Positions 1 to 9,353 of a DNA stretch of 25,291 nucleotides are shown one piece after another. The DNA lies in the IMG/VR virus record IMGVR_UViG_3300030102_001455, positions 1 through 25,291 of that record, one strand, 5' to 3'. This stretch comes from a virus. The notes beneath the pieces were generated by a model. It saw only the letters and a program-made list of their open reading frames with translations, had not been told where the DNA came from and did not search any database. The stretch's first letter is position 1. Every line of letters begins with the position of its first letter. The position numbers were made by a program, and so were the translations under genes.

Positions 1-33
1 TTATAAAGTTAAGTTGCATTTTAAAATTGCCAT

Positions 34-1173
34 TTATATATTAAGATCCAAATCATCTAAGTCTACTTGCTTACTCTTACGTCTTTGACGTCCTCGTGCG
101 CTTTTAACTCTTTCTTCATTTCTAGATATTCTATCTCGTAATGACTTAGCATTTGATGTTCTAGCTTTTGTTTCTACCAATTTTGATAAATCAAAACCTT
201 TGAACATTAAATAATCAATAGCGAGCTTAGTTTCCATCTCTGCTTCAGAGTGATCTAAATCTCGTTGTGTGCGACCATCTCTAGTCACAGGATTTGAGAT
301 ATAGTCAAAAAACTTTGACTTCTCTCTATTTGGAATAGAAATACCTGCAAAATCATCAGTACTATCGATGGCTTCATACACACCATTCCAAAATTCTTCT
401 TGCTGTTCTTCCATTTGAGCTCTTTGTTGTTTCTGCTGTTCAACCAGTTGACTTCTGGATTGTTCTTGCATCTTACCTAGAGCTGTTCTAGCAGCTTCAG
501 CTTTCTGGTATAATTTACCAGTATCTTCATAGTCAGTCAGTAGCTCATTTATAAAGTTCTGATCATGCCCTTTTGTTGCAAAGTAATCAGATAAAATAGC
601 TTTTTGACTTCTTGTGTCATCTTCTTCAAAACTTACCTGGTTGTAATCTAACTGTGGATCATATGCTTGCATAAAATCTCTAGACTCACCACCATTAAGA
701 ACGTATTCTAGATGTCTTTGTACTAATGGGAAGTTCTCAAATAAATTATTTAGTTGATCTTCCGCTATCTGTTGTCCGACATCTTGTGTCATTGCTAAGA
801 GACCTTCTTCAGTGTCATCATACTCATCGTCAGTCTCAAAGCCTAACTTGTCTAGTATTGAAGAAACTACTGTAGAAGCAACAGGTTCTCTGTCATCATC
901 TTCTTCTTCATCATCATCTTCATACTCTTCGTCTTCCTCGTAGTCCTCATCTTCCTCGTCTTCATATTCCTCTTCTTCTTCTTCAACTTCTTCTACGTCT
1001 TCAGACTCTTCTAACTCTTCTGCATCCGCGTCAAGCTCTTCAGCTTCTGCACTTGGTTTTTCTATTGCAAGATCTTCTGCTACTTCTGAGCTTTCTGATC
1101 CGCCACCTGTAATTACATCGTCAAATGAAATATCATCCAAACCGATGCCTTCTTCTTCTCCTGGTTCTATCAT
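34..1173 (-). CDS. Acidic helical protein, putative capsid scaffold
   Basis: A 379-residue protein, the last gene of the minus-strand head operon within the window. Residues of about 40-97 are almost entirely Glu/Asp with some Tyr. The middle is predicted helical, with a Gln/Glu-rich coiled-coil-like stretch around residues 225-265. The C-terminal 45 residues are Arg/Lys-rich and end in a short acidic tail (DLDDLDLNI). An acidic helical body with a basic C-terminal helix, and a place after the portal gene and probably just before the major capsid gene, fits an assembly scaffold. No family signature is recognised, so the role is inferred from position and composition. An internal virion protein is the main alternative. 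The ATG at 1171-1173 lies 88 nt after the upstream gene, the largest gap in this part of the operon. Confidence 0.6.
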   Translation of the reverse strand: MIEPGEEEGIGLDDISFDDVITGGGSESSEVAEDLAIEKPSAEAEELDADAEELEESEDVEEVEEEEEEYEDEEDEDYEEDEEYEDDDEEEDDDREPVASTVVSSILDKLGFETDDEYDDTEEGLLAMTQDVGQQIAEDQLNNLFENFPLVQRHLEYVLNGGESRDFMQAYDPQLDYNQVSFEEDDTRSQKAILSDYFATKGHDQNFINELLTDYEDTGKLYQKAEAARTALGKMQEQSRSQLVEQQKQQRAQMEEQQEEFWNGVYEAIDSTDDFAGISIPNREKSKFFDYISNPVTRDGRTQRDLDHSEAEMETKLAIDYLMFKGFDLSKLVETKARTSNAKSLRDRISRNEERVKSARGRQRRKSKQVDLDDLDLNI

Positions 1174-1194
1174 AATCTATATATTAATTTTTTA

Positions 1195-1202
1195 CAAAAA
1201 TA
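1195..1202 (-). promoter_or_regulatory. Candidate -7 promoter box before the scaffold-like gene
   Basis: On the minus strand this reads TATTTTTG, an exact match to the Bacteroidota -7 consensus TAnnTTTG. It lies 21 nt before the ATG of the acidic protein, in an otherwise A/T-rich 88-nt gap. A TTG occurs upstream, but its spacing is shorter than usual for a -33 box. It could allow separate expression of the scaffold-like and capsid genes. Confidence 0.35.
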
Positions 1203-1261
1203 ATTAAATATGCAAGTAATATCACATACATATAAGTTTTTGGATATGTCTTTATTATATA

Positions 1262-4090
1262 TCACTTACGTTTCTTTTTTCTAAATTTCTTTCTATACCC
1301 TCCATATCTATTTCCGGCAATAAGCCCATCTTTACGTACAAATTGTTTATCTTTCTCCATGAAAGGAGTTAGTGCCTCTTTAAGCGTACTCATTCCTTTC
1401 TTAGTAGTCTCTGGCGCAGATTCAAGTATGTTAGTGTCTGTAGCTTTATTAAGAAGTTTAGTCCCATATTTAAGTAAAGGATTTTTATCACCCGCCAAAG
1501 CTAAAGTTCTTAAAGCCGCACTATCATAATCTTTATCATATAAGTCTTTACCTATCTTAAATGAGTCTTTAACAATTGCTAGTTGAGGAGCAATATCTGT
1601 AGTTTTCTTTATAGCTTGAAGTCTGTTGTCAATATTCCCTTCACCTTTAGATTCAGTAATTACTTGTTTACCTAGAGTTTGATATACTTGTGGAACTGCT
1701 ATACCTTTCATTGTATTATATGTTCCTGATAATAAACTCCCTGTTTTTGATTTAGCAGTTTGCATTAAAGTTTGACCAGCAGGAGATTTACTCATAAGAT
1801 TAGTAAAATCTGTTGCAGCCTTGGTTCCATACCTTTTCATAGGAGCTATTAACTTTTGGGCAGTCGGTTTTAATATATTTGTATAAGCAGATTGTGAACC
1901 TGATCTTACTAACTGTTGACCTGCATATCCTAGCCCTAACTCTGCCCCTACAATTCCAGCAGTCGGTAACCCTAAAGTTGCTAAAGCAACCTTTTCTCTA
2001 CCGCTCTGTTGAACACCTCGTATTACAGGATTAACTTCTTGTGAATATGCTGCGGATTCTAAGGTAGAAGGACCTGAGCCTCTCTCTGCTTCAATCTCTA
2101 CCTCTGGAAGCATTTGCGCATGAAAAGTTACATCTCCCTGATCGTCATATGAAGTAGTAGCTACCTTACCTTGTTTATATGCTTTGTTATATTCTTTAGT
2201 TCCATATGTAACATAATCCATGTCTAATGGAGTAACTTTGTCATTACCACCTTCTTGAAACTTCTGTGGATATTGCTTAGATCTATATCCGCCTTTTTGT
2301 TTTATTGTATTATCGTAAGGGTCATCTGTTTTATCTTTATCGTTGTAGTATACTCTACCGTATACTTCTGGCGCATCCATTCCAAAAAATCCTAAAGTTT
2401 TTTCATAAGCTTTCTTTAAACTTTTCTGTGTCTTTCCTGAAGGAAGATAGTCAAAAGGATTAAAATCCCATTTATCATAGTATGAAACATATTTACCTTT
2501 TTCATCTTCACCCTTCGACAATGTATATTGTCCTAAAACGCCACCCCTCCCACGAGGTATCATCTTCTCATCTCCAAAATATTTCTTATCTATCTCGGAA
2601 ACAGTACGCCACTTCAAATCTTTTTTTATTAGCTCTTCAGTTTCTGGTGAAGTATAATAAGTTACATCATCATCTTTAGCTATTGAAGGCTTATATTTAG
2701 ATTCTGGTACGCTATTATATTTTTGATCTTGTCCCATGTGCAGTTGTAACAAGTCTGTTCTTTCTTGCAAATATTCAGGATCTTCTTTAGTAAATGTTCT
2801 TTCATCACGTTCCTCCCTTTTACCTCGTACAGCGTTTATTATCCTGGACACCCCACCCTGATAAGAAAAGGGATATAGGTTATCAGCTATTTTTTTTCTA
2901 AAAGGAGCTGATACAGTTTCTGCAGCATATCCCGATGCAGTCTTTAATTTTTCAAGTGGAGATGCTGATAAAAACTGTAAAGTGCCTCCATCTTGAAACT
3001 TTTGTGGGTATTTTGGCTTGTACCCACCATCTTTAAAGTTTACAAAATATTTTAATGTCTTTTTAGTTAGACTAGTCAAACCTTTTACAAATTTATTAGC
3101 GTCTTCAGGAGGCTGTATAAGATCTAATACATCTTCTTTAGTAAGACCCATCTTTTCTCTATACTTTTTTATTCCAGAAAGATCTTGCTTAGAAAGAATT
3201 TTAAGAGCATCGGTAGCCCCAAAATCTTCATTCTCAGACATTGCTTCTGTATATGGAGAGCTTAAGGTATTTATAAGTCGTGTAAACTCTTGGACTTCTG
3301 CATCAGTAAGAGTGTCTAATTTAGGAAGTATCTTATCCATAGCCTTATATAACGGGGCATAATCAGACTGTCTTTGGTTTTCATATCTGTAATCTTTGCT
3401 TTGCTTATCTTTAAAATCTTCGTATCTTGATATAACATCTTTACCTATAAAGTCTTCTTGATCAAGATTACGATAATCTAACATACTATCTAAAAAGTAT
3501 TGCCTTAAAGGTTTTCCGTCCATTTTAGCATCTCCATAGTCCTCAGTTAAATATCTCTCTAAATCACTTTTGTATACCAACTTACCATCATACTCTACAT
3601 ACTCTTCGGGATCTGCGTCACTATAATCATAAAATCTGTTAACGTTGTAAGAATCTTTTACTACATCTAGATTTTTGAAAGCATCAAAAGTTCTTTTGGA
3701 TACAACTGCTTCTTCGTCTTTACCTGTAGGCTGCTCGACATTCTCAAGACTATATTCTCTAGGATTAGGATCTTTAGTACCACCTGTTTCCATCTTCTGT
3801 ATAAGCATACCTTCTGCTGGTCCTGATGGTAAGTTTCTCAAACCAGGAGCTGCACTTTGATAAGATTGTACTAGGTGTTCTTGATTATTTTGCACAGGAG
3901 GTTGTGCGCTTGCAGGGTTTATTCGTGGGGGAGCTGCTGGGGGTACAGGCATTTCAGGCATCTGCTGCTGCATATCCACACCTTCAGGACCTTGTGGTTG
4001 CTGTTGAGGTTGTAGAAGTTCAGTAAGACTGCCTTTGTAATTTGACTTGATAGCCTCTTTCAAGACCTGCATCTGCTCTTCGTTCGTCAT
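1262..4090 (-). CDS. Large structural protein with Gly-Gly motifs, probably virion-associated
   Basis: A 942-residue protein of unrecognised family between portal and the scaffold-like gene. Its ATG shares one base with the portal stop (TAATG), so the two are probably translationally coupled. The N-terminal 80 residues are rich in Gln, Pro and Met. A motif of the form YPQKFQ(D/E)GG occurs twice, near residues 360 and 612, each preceded by GGY and basic residues. A shorter METGG lies near residue 103, and the protein ends in GGYRKKFRKKKRK. A Gly/Ala-rich hydrophobic stretch lies around residues 695-735 (LGLPTAGIVGAELGLGYAG). Position in the head operon and size suggest a structural or injected virion protein. 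The hydrophobic segment would fit membrane interaction during ejection. The function is inference. Confidence 0.7.
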   Translation of the reverse strand: MTNEEQMQVLKEAIKSNYKGSLTELLQPQQQPQGPEGVDMQQQMPEMPVPPAAPPRINPASAQPPVQNNQEHLVQSYQSAAPGLRNLPSGPAEGMLIQKMETGGTKDPNPREYSLENVEQPTGKDEEAVVSKRTFDAFKNLDVVKDSYNVNRFYDYSDADPEEYVEYDGKLVYKSDLERYLTEDYGDAKMDGKPLRQYFLDSMLDYRNLDQEDFIGKDVISRYEDFKDKQSKDYRYENQRQSDYAPLYKAMDKILPKLDTLTDAEVQEFTRLINTLSSPYTEAMSENEDFGATDALKILSKQDLSGIKKYREKMGLTKEDVLDLIQPPEDANKFVKGLTSLTKKTLKYFVNFKDGGYKPKYPQKFQDGGTLQFLSASPLEKLKTASGYAAETVSAPFRKKIADNLYPFSYQGGVSRIINAVRGKREERDERTFTKEDPEYLQERTDLLQLHMGQDQKYNSVPESKYKPSIAKDDDVTYYTSPETEELIKKDLKWRTVSEIDKKYFGDEKMIPRGRGGVLGQYTLSKGEDEKGKYVSYYDKWDFNPFDYLPSGKTQKSLKKAYEKTLGFFGMDAPEVYGRVYYNDKDKTDDPYDNTIKQKGGYRSKQYPQKFQEGGNDKVTPLDMDYVTYGTKEYNKAYKQGKVATTSYDDQGDVTFHAQMLPEVEIEAERGSGPSTLESAAYSQEVNPVIRGVQQSGREKVALATLGLPTAGIVGAELGLGYAGQQLVRSGSQSAYTNILKPTAQKLIAPMKRYGTKAATDFTNLMSKSPAGQTLMQTAKSKTGSLLSGTYNTMKGIAVPQVYQTLGKQVITESKGEGNIDNRLQAIKKTTDIAPQLAIVKDSFKIGKDLYDKDYDSAALRTLALAGDKNPLLKYGTKLLNKATDTNILESAPETTKKGMSTLKEALTPFMEKDKQFVRKDGLIAGNRYGGYRKKFRKKKRK

Positions 4091-6363
4091 TAACTCTTAC
4101 GATTCTTGTTTGCTTCCCTTTTTATTTCTTCATTAGCTCTGTTAGATCTAGCGTCCTCATCTGCTTCTTTTGCCTTAATTGCAATCTCTTGCGACTTAGT
4201 TTCTTGATCCATCATAGCTTTCTCTAGATTAAACTTGCCAGCATTTTCAGCCATACCAGCTTGTATCATTGCAATATCAAGCTTGTTCTTTCTATCAAGC
4301 TCGTTGTTTTGATTTGCATTATCTAGTTCTTGCTGTTTCATCTGAGCTTGTAGTTGTTCTGACTGTTGTTTAGCTTGCATTTCTGCTTGCTGTTGCTGCT
4401 GCTGTAATTCTTGCATAGACTTCTCAGCTTCTTTCAGTTTACTCTTAATCTCAGTAAAACTTTCTTGTTCTAGTAGGTCTGCCATAGCAGATGCTGGCAT
4501 TCCATTTTGTATCATAGACTGAGCCATTTGTCTAATAGTATCTATCTTCTCTTTCTCTTTACCAGCATTAGTTACAAATATCCCATAGTCTGCCTCTAAG
4601 TGTGATAGCGGATCTACAGTTAAATACTCTACAGTTCCATCAGGCATCACATATGCTCCACTCTTACCTGTCAACCAAGCTTCTTTAGAGTAGTCAAGTA
4701 ATGCTTGTAAGTCTCTTTGCTCTAAGTGTTCAAACTTTCTAAACATATCTTCTGTGATATGTGAAGATTGTACAATAGCTTGCTGTGTAGATCCTTTACC
4801 TTCGTATTGCCCTACAGAGCCTTGCCTTTGTCTGTTTACACCAGATAGTTTTTCCCATTCGTTTAGTATAGACTCTAATAAAGTGATGTATTGAGATATA
4901 GTCTTAATTGACATATCTAGTACAGACTGATGCTGTGGATTTAGTGCAATACCCTCTTTGTTGTAATCTACCCACGCTATACCTGTACCTTCTACATAGT
5001 ACATAAACTTATCCATGTCCCACTTCTTTGGTATCATGTTAATGTCAAACTGGGCTATAATATCTTTTGATCTTGCAATAGCTAGCTCTAGCCTATACTT
5101 GTAGATGTTGTAGTTCAACTGGTAAGGTATACCTAGTGATACTAGAGATATGTTCTTTGCATTTATATCTGAATATCTTCTACCATTTATAGGCAACTTA
5201 CAAACAGATGGGTCATTCATTGTGTTTCTCTGATTAGCTACAGGATGTATATCTACATACATTCTACCATCTATTCTTGTACCTTGCCATACTTCGTTTA
5301 CCCAAGTGTACTTTATTTTAGCACCCATGGCTTTCATCTCTGCAGGCATTCTAAAACCTTCGTCAACAATCTCTTCTTCTATTGTGCCAGTCATTGGATC
5401 TGGGTATGTCAAAAATCCTATACGCTTTCTTGATTTCCAATATACTGTAACAACTTCTATCAATCTATTTCTATATGCATTCTCATCCTTAGATGTCTCA
5501 GCTCGTCTAAATAGTAAGTATGAATCAATGTCTGATTGTCTAGGCTGTTCTAGCTCTAGTATTTGTTCAGGTGTTAGTAGGTCATAGAAGTGATCAACTA
5601 CTGTTGACACGTGCACATACTTACGAACTAGTGCCCAGTCCCCATCTTCTACAAACTCTAGATCTGGATCTTTGTCATAGTCTACGTCAAGAGGATTAAG
5701 TATATCGTAAAAAGGCTCTCCATTACGAACACCTCTCTCTGTATACACTTCTCCAGATATTAGATAGTGAAACCAGCCTTTTTGTAGTTTATCATATACC
5801 TCTGCATTTTGCATTATATAATTCATAGACTTCTGGCCTATGATAGCCCTGTTATCTACGTAACTTCTTTCAAAAGACTTTAATAAATCTTCGGGTAGCT
5901 GTATTCCCTGCTCTTGCATTTGTTCAGGAGCAATACCCATTTGTATCATCTTATTAGCAAACTGTGCTTGCATATTCTGCATAAACACCATCTGCTTTGC
6001 TTTTTCTTTTTCAGATACAACATCTTCGTTAAGGACTGCTACGGTATAATTGAGAGGTCGTTTAGACTTCTCACCTAATAGAAGATCAATGATAGGCTTG
6101 ATAATAGGATAGTTACGCATTTTAGAGGGGAAATTGTTTCGGGACTTGCCGTAAGGGGCAAGAACGTAACGATAGTCTTCCTCTTCAATTATACCATTGT
6201 AGTAGTCATATAATGTTCTGATGTAATCTCTTCTCTTAGATACACCTTGATTAGATAAGTCGATAAAAGCTTCAACACAAGCCTCTCTCCACTTTTTATT
6301 TTTCTTTGATAAAGGCAGCTTTTGCTGCGGTATTTTTTCTCCCCCTAGATACATATCCTGCAA
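4090..6363 (-). CDS. Portal protein
   Basis: A 757-residue protein directly after TerL, where the portal lies in crAss-like and related Bacteroidota phages. The N-terminal part has features I associate with these portals: a helical segment with YDYYNG, then NNFPSKMRNYPIIKPIIDLL and a basic loop (GEKSKRPLNY). The middle holds the expected mix of helices and strands, including long helices around residues 480-560. The C-terminal 130 residues are a Gln/Glu/Lys-rich coiled-coil-like region, probably the crown or barrel part. The dodecameric portal forms the unique vertex through which TerL pumps DNA. A 68-nt gap with a hairpin separates it from TerL. The identification is by sequence feel and synteny, not by a catalytic motif. 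Confidence 0.88.
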   Translation of the reverse strand: MQDMYLGGEKIPQQKLPLSKKNKKWREACVEAFIDLSNQGVSKRRDYIRTLYDYYNGIIEEEDYRYVLAPYGKSRNNFPSKMRNYPIIKPIIDLLLGEKSKRPLNYTVAVLNEDVVSEKEKAKQMVFMQNMQAQFANKMIQMGIAPEQMQEQGIQLPEDLLKSFERSYVDNRAIIGQKSMNYIMQNAEVYDKLQKGWFHYLISGEVYTERGVRNGEPFYDILNPLDVDYDKDPDLEFVEDGDWALVRKYVHVSTVVDHFYDLLTPEQILELEQPRQSDIDSYLLFRRAETSKDENAYRNRLIEVVTVYWKSRKRIGFLTYPDPMTGTIEEEIVDEGFRMPAEMKAMGAKIKYTWVNEVWQGTRIDGRMYVDIHPVANQRNTMNDPSVCKLPINGRRYSDINAKNISLVSLGIPYQLNYNIYKYRLELAIARSKDIIAQFDINMIPKKWDMDKFMYYVEGTGIAWVDYNKEGIALNPQHQSVLDMSIKTISQYITLLESILNEWEKLSGVNRQRQGSVGQYEGKGSTQQAIVQSSHITEDMFRKFEHLEQRDLQALLDYSKEAWLTGKSGAYVMPDGTVEYLTVDPLSHLEADYGIFVTNAGKEKEKIDTIRQMAQSMIQNGMPASAMADLLEQESFTEIKSKLKEAEKSMQELQQQQQQAEMQAKQQSEQLQAQMKQQELDNANQNNELDRKNKLDIAMIQAGMAENAGKFNLEKAMMDQETKSQEIAIKAKEADEDARSNRANEEIKREANKNRKS

Positions 6364-6381
6364 AATTAATATTTTTTATAC

Positions 6382-6398
6382 ACACCTTTACAAGGTGT
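6382..6398. other. Hairpin between terL and portal
   Basis: A perfect 7-bp inverted repeat (ACACCTT, 3-nt loop, AAGGTGT) lies in the 68-nt gap between terL and portal, the only sizeable gap in this part of the operon. Neither strand has a proper U-run after the stem, so it does not look like a strong intrinsic terminator. It may be an RNA processing or stability element. Confidence 0.5.
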
Positions 6399-6431
6399 AT
6401 ACATTTTAAACTATTATTTATATATATAACA

Positions 6432-8423
6432 CTAACTATAATTTCTATCAAACCAATCGTTTGATGCATTATCCTCTAATATCTCCTTAACCTCAGCATT
6501 GTATAATTCTCGTGTATGATACATGCCCACCATAAGTGCCATTACACGGTCAAAGTTACCCTTGTGGTTAAATTTTATTAACTCTTGTAAAAGAGCTAAG
6601 TCATATATCTTATGTAAGTTTAATACCGTGCTACCTTCATCCTCAGATCTTACAGCATTCAACCAGTCTCTTATATATAACTCACCTTGTCTTTTTCTAG
6701 CTTCTGTAGTATGCATACCATAATTACGTTTTACATTTCTAGATCTTAACTCCTTCTTGTCTAACATCTCAAACTCTTCTTGTAATTTATGTAACTTCCT
6801 ATGTTGTTTAGCGTATTGTATTACAGCGCCACGATCATTCTCAAATCCTATTTTTGCATTGTAATAATCTGCTAACATAAATAAATTTTTGTTATATTCG
6901 TCTTGCGTGTGTGGCCTACCTACGTAACTAGCAACGATTAAATCATCAGGCTTTGATATATTATTTATTCTCTTTATCACATACGCAGCACCAAGAGAGC
7001 TGGAGTCTGCTGATTGGTTTTGTCCATACGGGTCATGGCAAACTAGATATAGGTTATGCGGAGTTTGTCCCTCCTGGTTCCTATAAGGACCTTCGTAGAG
7101 AACAATGGCTCCTTCCAGATTATCTTCTTTACGATGTGGAAATCGAAGGATTGGCCTAGCATCACCATCAGGCTCAAACTTTATCTTATTATCTTTAGCA
7201 TAGTACAATCTACCAGCTGTACCTATAGCATGTAGTTTATTAGCCTTTACTTTATTATACTGCTCTTGCAATGATGATATATCAAATAGATTTGATGATA
7301 CTTGTAGTGTAGCTTCTGCTGGACACACAGGATGTTCTGCTATATACTGGTCGTATGCTTTTGGATCATTAGTACCTTTCTTTTTGTTTCTATTAGCCTG
7401 TTCAAACTCTTTGGCTTCTTCTATCTTAGAATTACCATCATCATCAATAAATCCTTCTAAGTTCTCAAAGATTGGTACAAAGTATCCGCACTCTGTGCCC
7501 ATAGCACCATCATCCCACTCGTTTGCAAAAGATAAGCAGTCATATGACTCTGGATTGTAGAATAGTTCTTCCATACCTGCAAAGTCTACACCCTGTGTAC
7601 CGCCTGTACCAAAGGCAATCATAGTACCTAGTGTCTTACTACCCTGACGCATAGTTGGCATGGCTACTTCCCAAGCTTTTAGTAGTCCTGGAAATGATCC
7701 TGCCTCTTCAAAAAAGATAAGTTCACCTGCCTTACCACGTACTTTGTCTGGATCGTCTTTTAGTGACACACCAATAATCTGTGACTTCATGCCCATCTCA
7801 ACAAGAGCACCATTTACATTTTTCTTGTACCCAGATTGCTTGTGCATTTCTCTATCTCGTAGTCTTGGCTGCGTCCATGCTGTATTGTCATCTACAAATG
7901 ACATAATATCCCAAGCTTTAGAAAGTAGACCATCCCCAATTAGGTATTCTTTCTGTCCTGCAAAAACGTAGTTCTTACTATTACGCATGTGAAAGTAGTT
8001 ACGTACAAGCATAGCAGCAGCTTTGTAAGAAAATCCTTTACGACGCGCTTTTAACACTGTCATATGCTTGTTTTCCTTCCTACATCTGTCTACTGCAGTA
8101 AAATATTTCCAATCTCCGTCGTAAAATGCTGGGAATGTACGCTCTCTTCGCGCTATAATTGTACCGTCTGGTAGTTCTTCATCAACAGATCTGTCAATGG
8201 GGCAGTAGTTTAGATAAAAATAGTGATTACCTGTTATGGTTACACCATTGTAAGTGTATCCATACAGACATCTATGTCTCTCTTCATCCCAATACTCAAA
8301 GTAAGGCTTTGTTCCTGGTAATGCATCTGTATAGTAACCATTTTTTAAGTATCTATTTGCAGCAGGTGTTAATCCTCCGGTGCGTTTAAATACTTTTTCT
8401 TCAAATTTAATAACTCCTGACAT
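6432..8423 (-). CDS. terL: Terminase large subunit (TerL)
   Basis: A 663-residue packaging motor with an ATPase and a nuclease domain. The N-terminal ATPase shows a deviant Walker A, KARRKGFSYK (about residues 125-134), an adenine/coupling region FAGQKEYL, and a Walker B with catalytic Glu, ELIFFEEAG (about 234-242). The C-terminal RNase H-fold nuclease shows LVCHDPYG (Asp near 464), a second acidic site in the IGFENDRG region, and FDRVMALM (Asp near 625). It cuts concatemeric DNA and translocates it into the prohead through the portal encoded next. The start overlaps the preceding small gene by 55 nt. Length and motif order are normal for crAss-like TerL proteins. Confidence 0.95.
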   Translation of the reverse strand: MSGVIKFEEKVFKRTGGLTPAANRYLKNGYYTDALPGTKPYFEYWDEERHRCLYGYTYNGVTITGNHYFYLNYCPIDRSVDEELPDGTIIARRERTFPAFYDGDWKYFTAVDRCRKENKHMTVLKARRKGFSYKAAAMLVRNYFHMRNSKNYVFAGQKEYLIGDGLLSKAWDIMSFVDDNTAWTQPRLRDREMHKQSGYKKNVNGALVEMGMKSQIIGVSLKDDPDKVRGKAGELIFFEEAGSFPGLLKAWEVAMPTMRQGSKTLGTMIAFGTGGTQGVDFAGMEELFYNPESYDCLSFANEWDDGAMGTECGYFVPIFENLEGFIDDDGNSKIEEAKEFEQANRNKKKGTNDPKAYDQYIAEHPVCPAEATLQVSSNLFDISSLQEQYNKVKANKLHAIGTAGRLYYAKDNKIKFEPDGDARPILRFPHRKEDNLEGAIVLYEGPYRNQEGQTPHNLYLVCHDPYGQNQSADSSSLGAAYVIKRINNISKPDDLIVASYVGRPHTQDEYNKNLFMLADYYNAKIGFENDRGAVIQYAKQHRKLHKLQEEFEMLDKKELRSRNVKRNYGMHTTEARKRQGELYIRDWLNAVRSEDEGSTVLNLHKIYDLALLQELIKFNHKGNFDRVMALMVGMYHTRELYNAEVKEILEDNASNDWFDRNYS

Positions 8424-8647
8424 TTCTCGTACTCTTCTGTTTCTATAAAGTATTCTATCAACAGATCTAAAGTAGCTTCATCTCTGCCGTCACTACTTAT
8501 AGGATCAAATGGTAGATAGAAGTCCTCCATTCTACCAGATTTTTCTGCTTGTTCAAATATATCGTCAAGTGTTATTCTTTTAGTTACAAAATCATACGCA
8601 TTACTCATTGAATCGTGGTAATCTTGCATGTCATCTAAAAAATCCAT
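8369..8647 (-). CDS. Small acidic protein upstream of TerL
   Basis: A 92-residue, strongly acidic, helical protein of unknown family. Its 3' end overlaps terL by 55 nt, and it follows the putative small terminase by 9 nt, so it is embedded in the packaging cluster. The C-terminal half (EEYEKCQELLNLKKKYLNA) looks like a short helical hairpin. A packaging accessory role is possible, but nothing in the sequence shows one. Confidence 0.7.
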   Translation of the reverse strand: MDFLDDMQDYHDSMSNAYDFVTKRITLDDIFEQAEKSGRMEDFYLPFDPISSDGRDEATLDLLIEYFIETEEYEKCQELLNLKKKYLNAPED

Positions 8648-8656
8648 AACCCAAAT

Positions 8657-9160
8657 CTACGAACTATATTTGTTAACTACAACACCGCCACGTGTATTTG
8701 TATTAATTTGCTCTTGTTTAGCAACTTGCTCCTCTAGTTTGGATAAACCGTTAACAACATCTCCCATCTTAGATAAGTTTGCAACTAAGTCTTTTGCATG
8801 GAATATAGGCCTACCATTATCGTCCATAAGAGTAAGATCTACAGTTTCAAAGTACTTTTGTAGTTTTATTACAGACGATCTAGCAGCATTCAGCAGTTTT
8901 ACTGCAGATGTTTCTTTTAGTTTTCTATATGTAACGCAAGCTGCTTGCACTTTTGTAGATGCTTTACTTTCTTTGCCATATATGCCCAGCATTACTTCAT
9001 TATGTCTAGACCCTGTGTCATATACAGCATATGGAGATTTATGATCGCACATAAAGTACACATATGCAAGTTCTTTTGCATTCAAGCTCTTGAACTCCAA
9101 TATACTTTTAGCATATGGAGAAGGCACTGCTACATTATCAACTATCTCTAGTAATTCCAT
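8657..9160 (-). CDS. Putative small terminase subunit
   Basis: A 167-residue protein two genes before TerL. It has an N-terminal helical region with a conserved-looking stretch (LNAKELAYVYFMCDHKSPYA), a middle rich in Lys and Ala, and a C-terminal coiled-coil-like tail (LSKLEEQVAKQEQINTN). Size, helical content and position fit a DNA-recognising small terminase that oligomerises, and comparable proteins precede TerL in many Bacteroidota phages. No decisive helix-turn-helix motif is visible, so the call rests mainly on context. It overlaps the HU-like gene by 23 nt. Confidence 0.55.
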   Translation of the reverse strand: MELLEIVDNVAVPSPYAKSILEFKSLNAKELAYVYFMCDHKSPYAVYDTGSRHNEVMLGIYGKESKASTKVQAACVTYRKLKETSAVKLLNAARSSVIKLQKYFETVDLTLMDDNGRPIFHAKDLVANLSKMGDVVNGLSKLEEQVAKQEQINTNTRGGVVVNKYSS

Positions 9161-9353
9161 TTATTATATCTCTTCTTTCTTTTTTTGAGTGAAACTTACC
9201 AAAGTATGGTAGCCTAACAGAGTCAAAATTACCTTTGGACATAATCTTAGCTACATACTTAAACTGACTATTCACAATCTTTTCTACCTTTTCTAAAGGC
9301 AAGTTATACTTTGTTGCTAGAGTCTGTATTATCTCCTTTTTTGACTTTACCAT
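9138..9353 (-). CDS. HU/IHF-like DNA-binding protein
   Basis: A 71-residue protein that matches the N-terminal part and central strand of the HU/IHF family. A helical start (KSKKEIIQTLATKYNLPLEK) and second helix are followed by VRLPYFGKFHSKKER, the phage equivalent of the family's 'v.l.gFGtF..r.R' signature. It lacks most of the DNA-clamping arm of bacterial HU, which is about 90 residues long. Short IHF-like proteins near the packaging genes are a known feature of crAss-like phages. It may bend DNA during packaging or head filling. It overlaps both neighbours, indicating coupled translation. Confidence 0.75.
   Translation of the reverse strand: MVKSKKEIIQTLATKYNLPLEKVEKIVNSQFKYVAKIMSKGNFDSVRLPYFGKFHSKKERRDIINGITRDS

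Noticed and set aside
2482-3362. Plus-strand open frames inside the minus-strand head genes
   Set aside because: They lie opposite long genes with consistent operon structure and read as shadow frames with unlikely composition.
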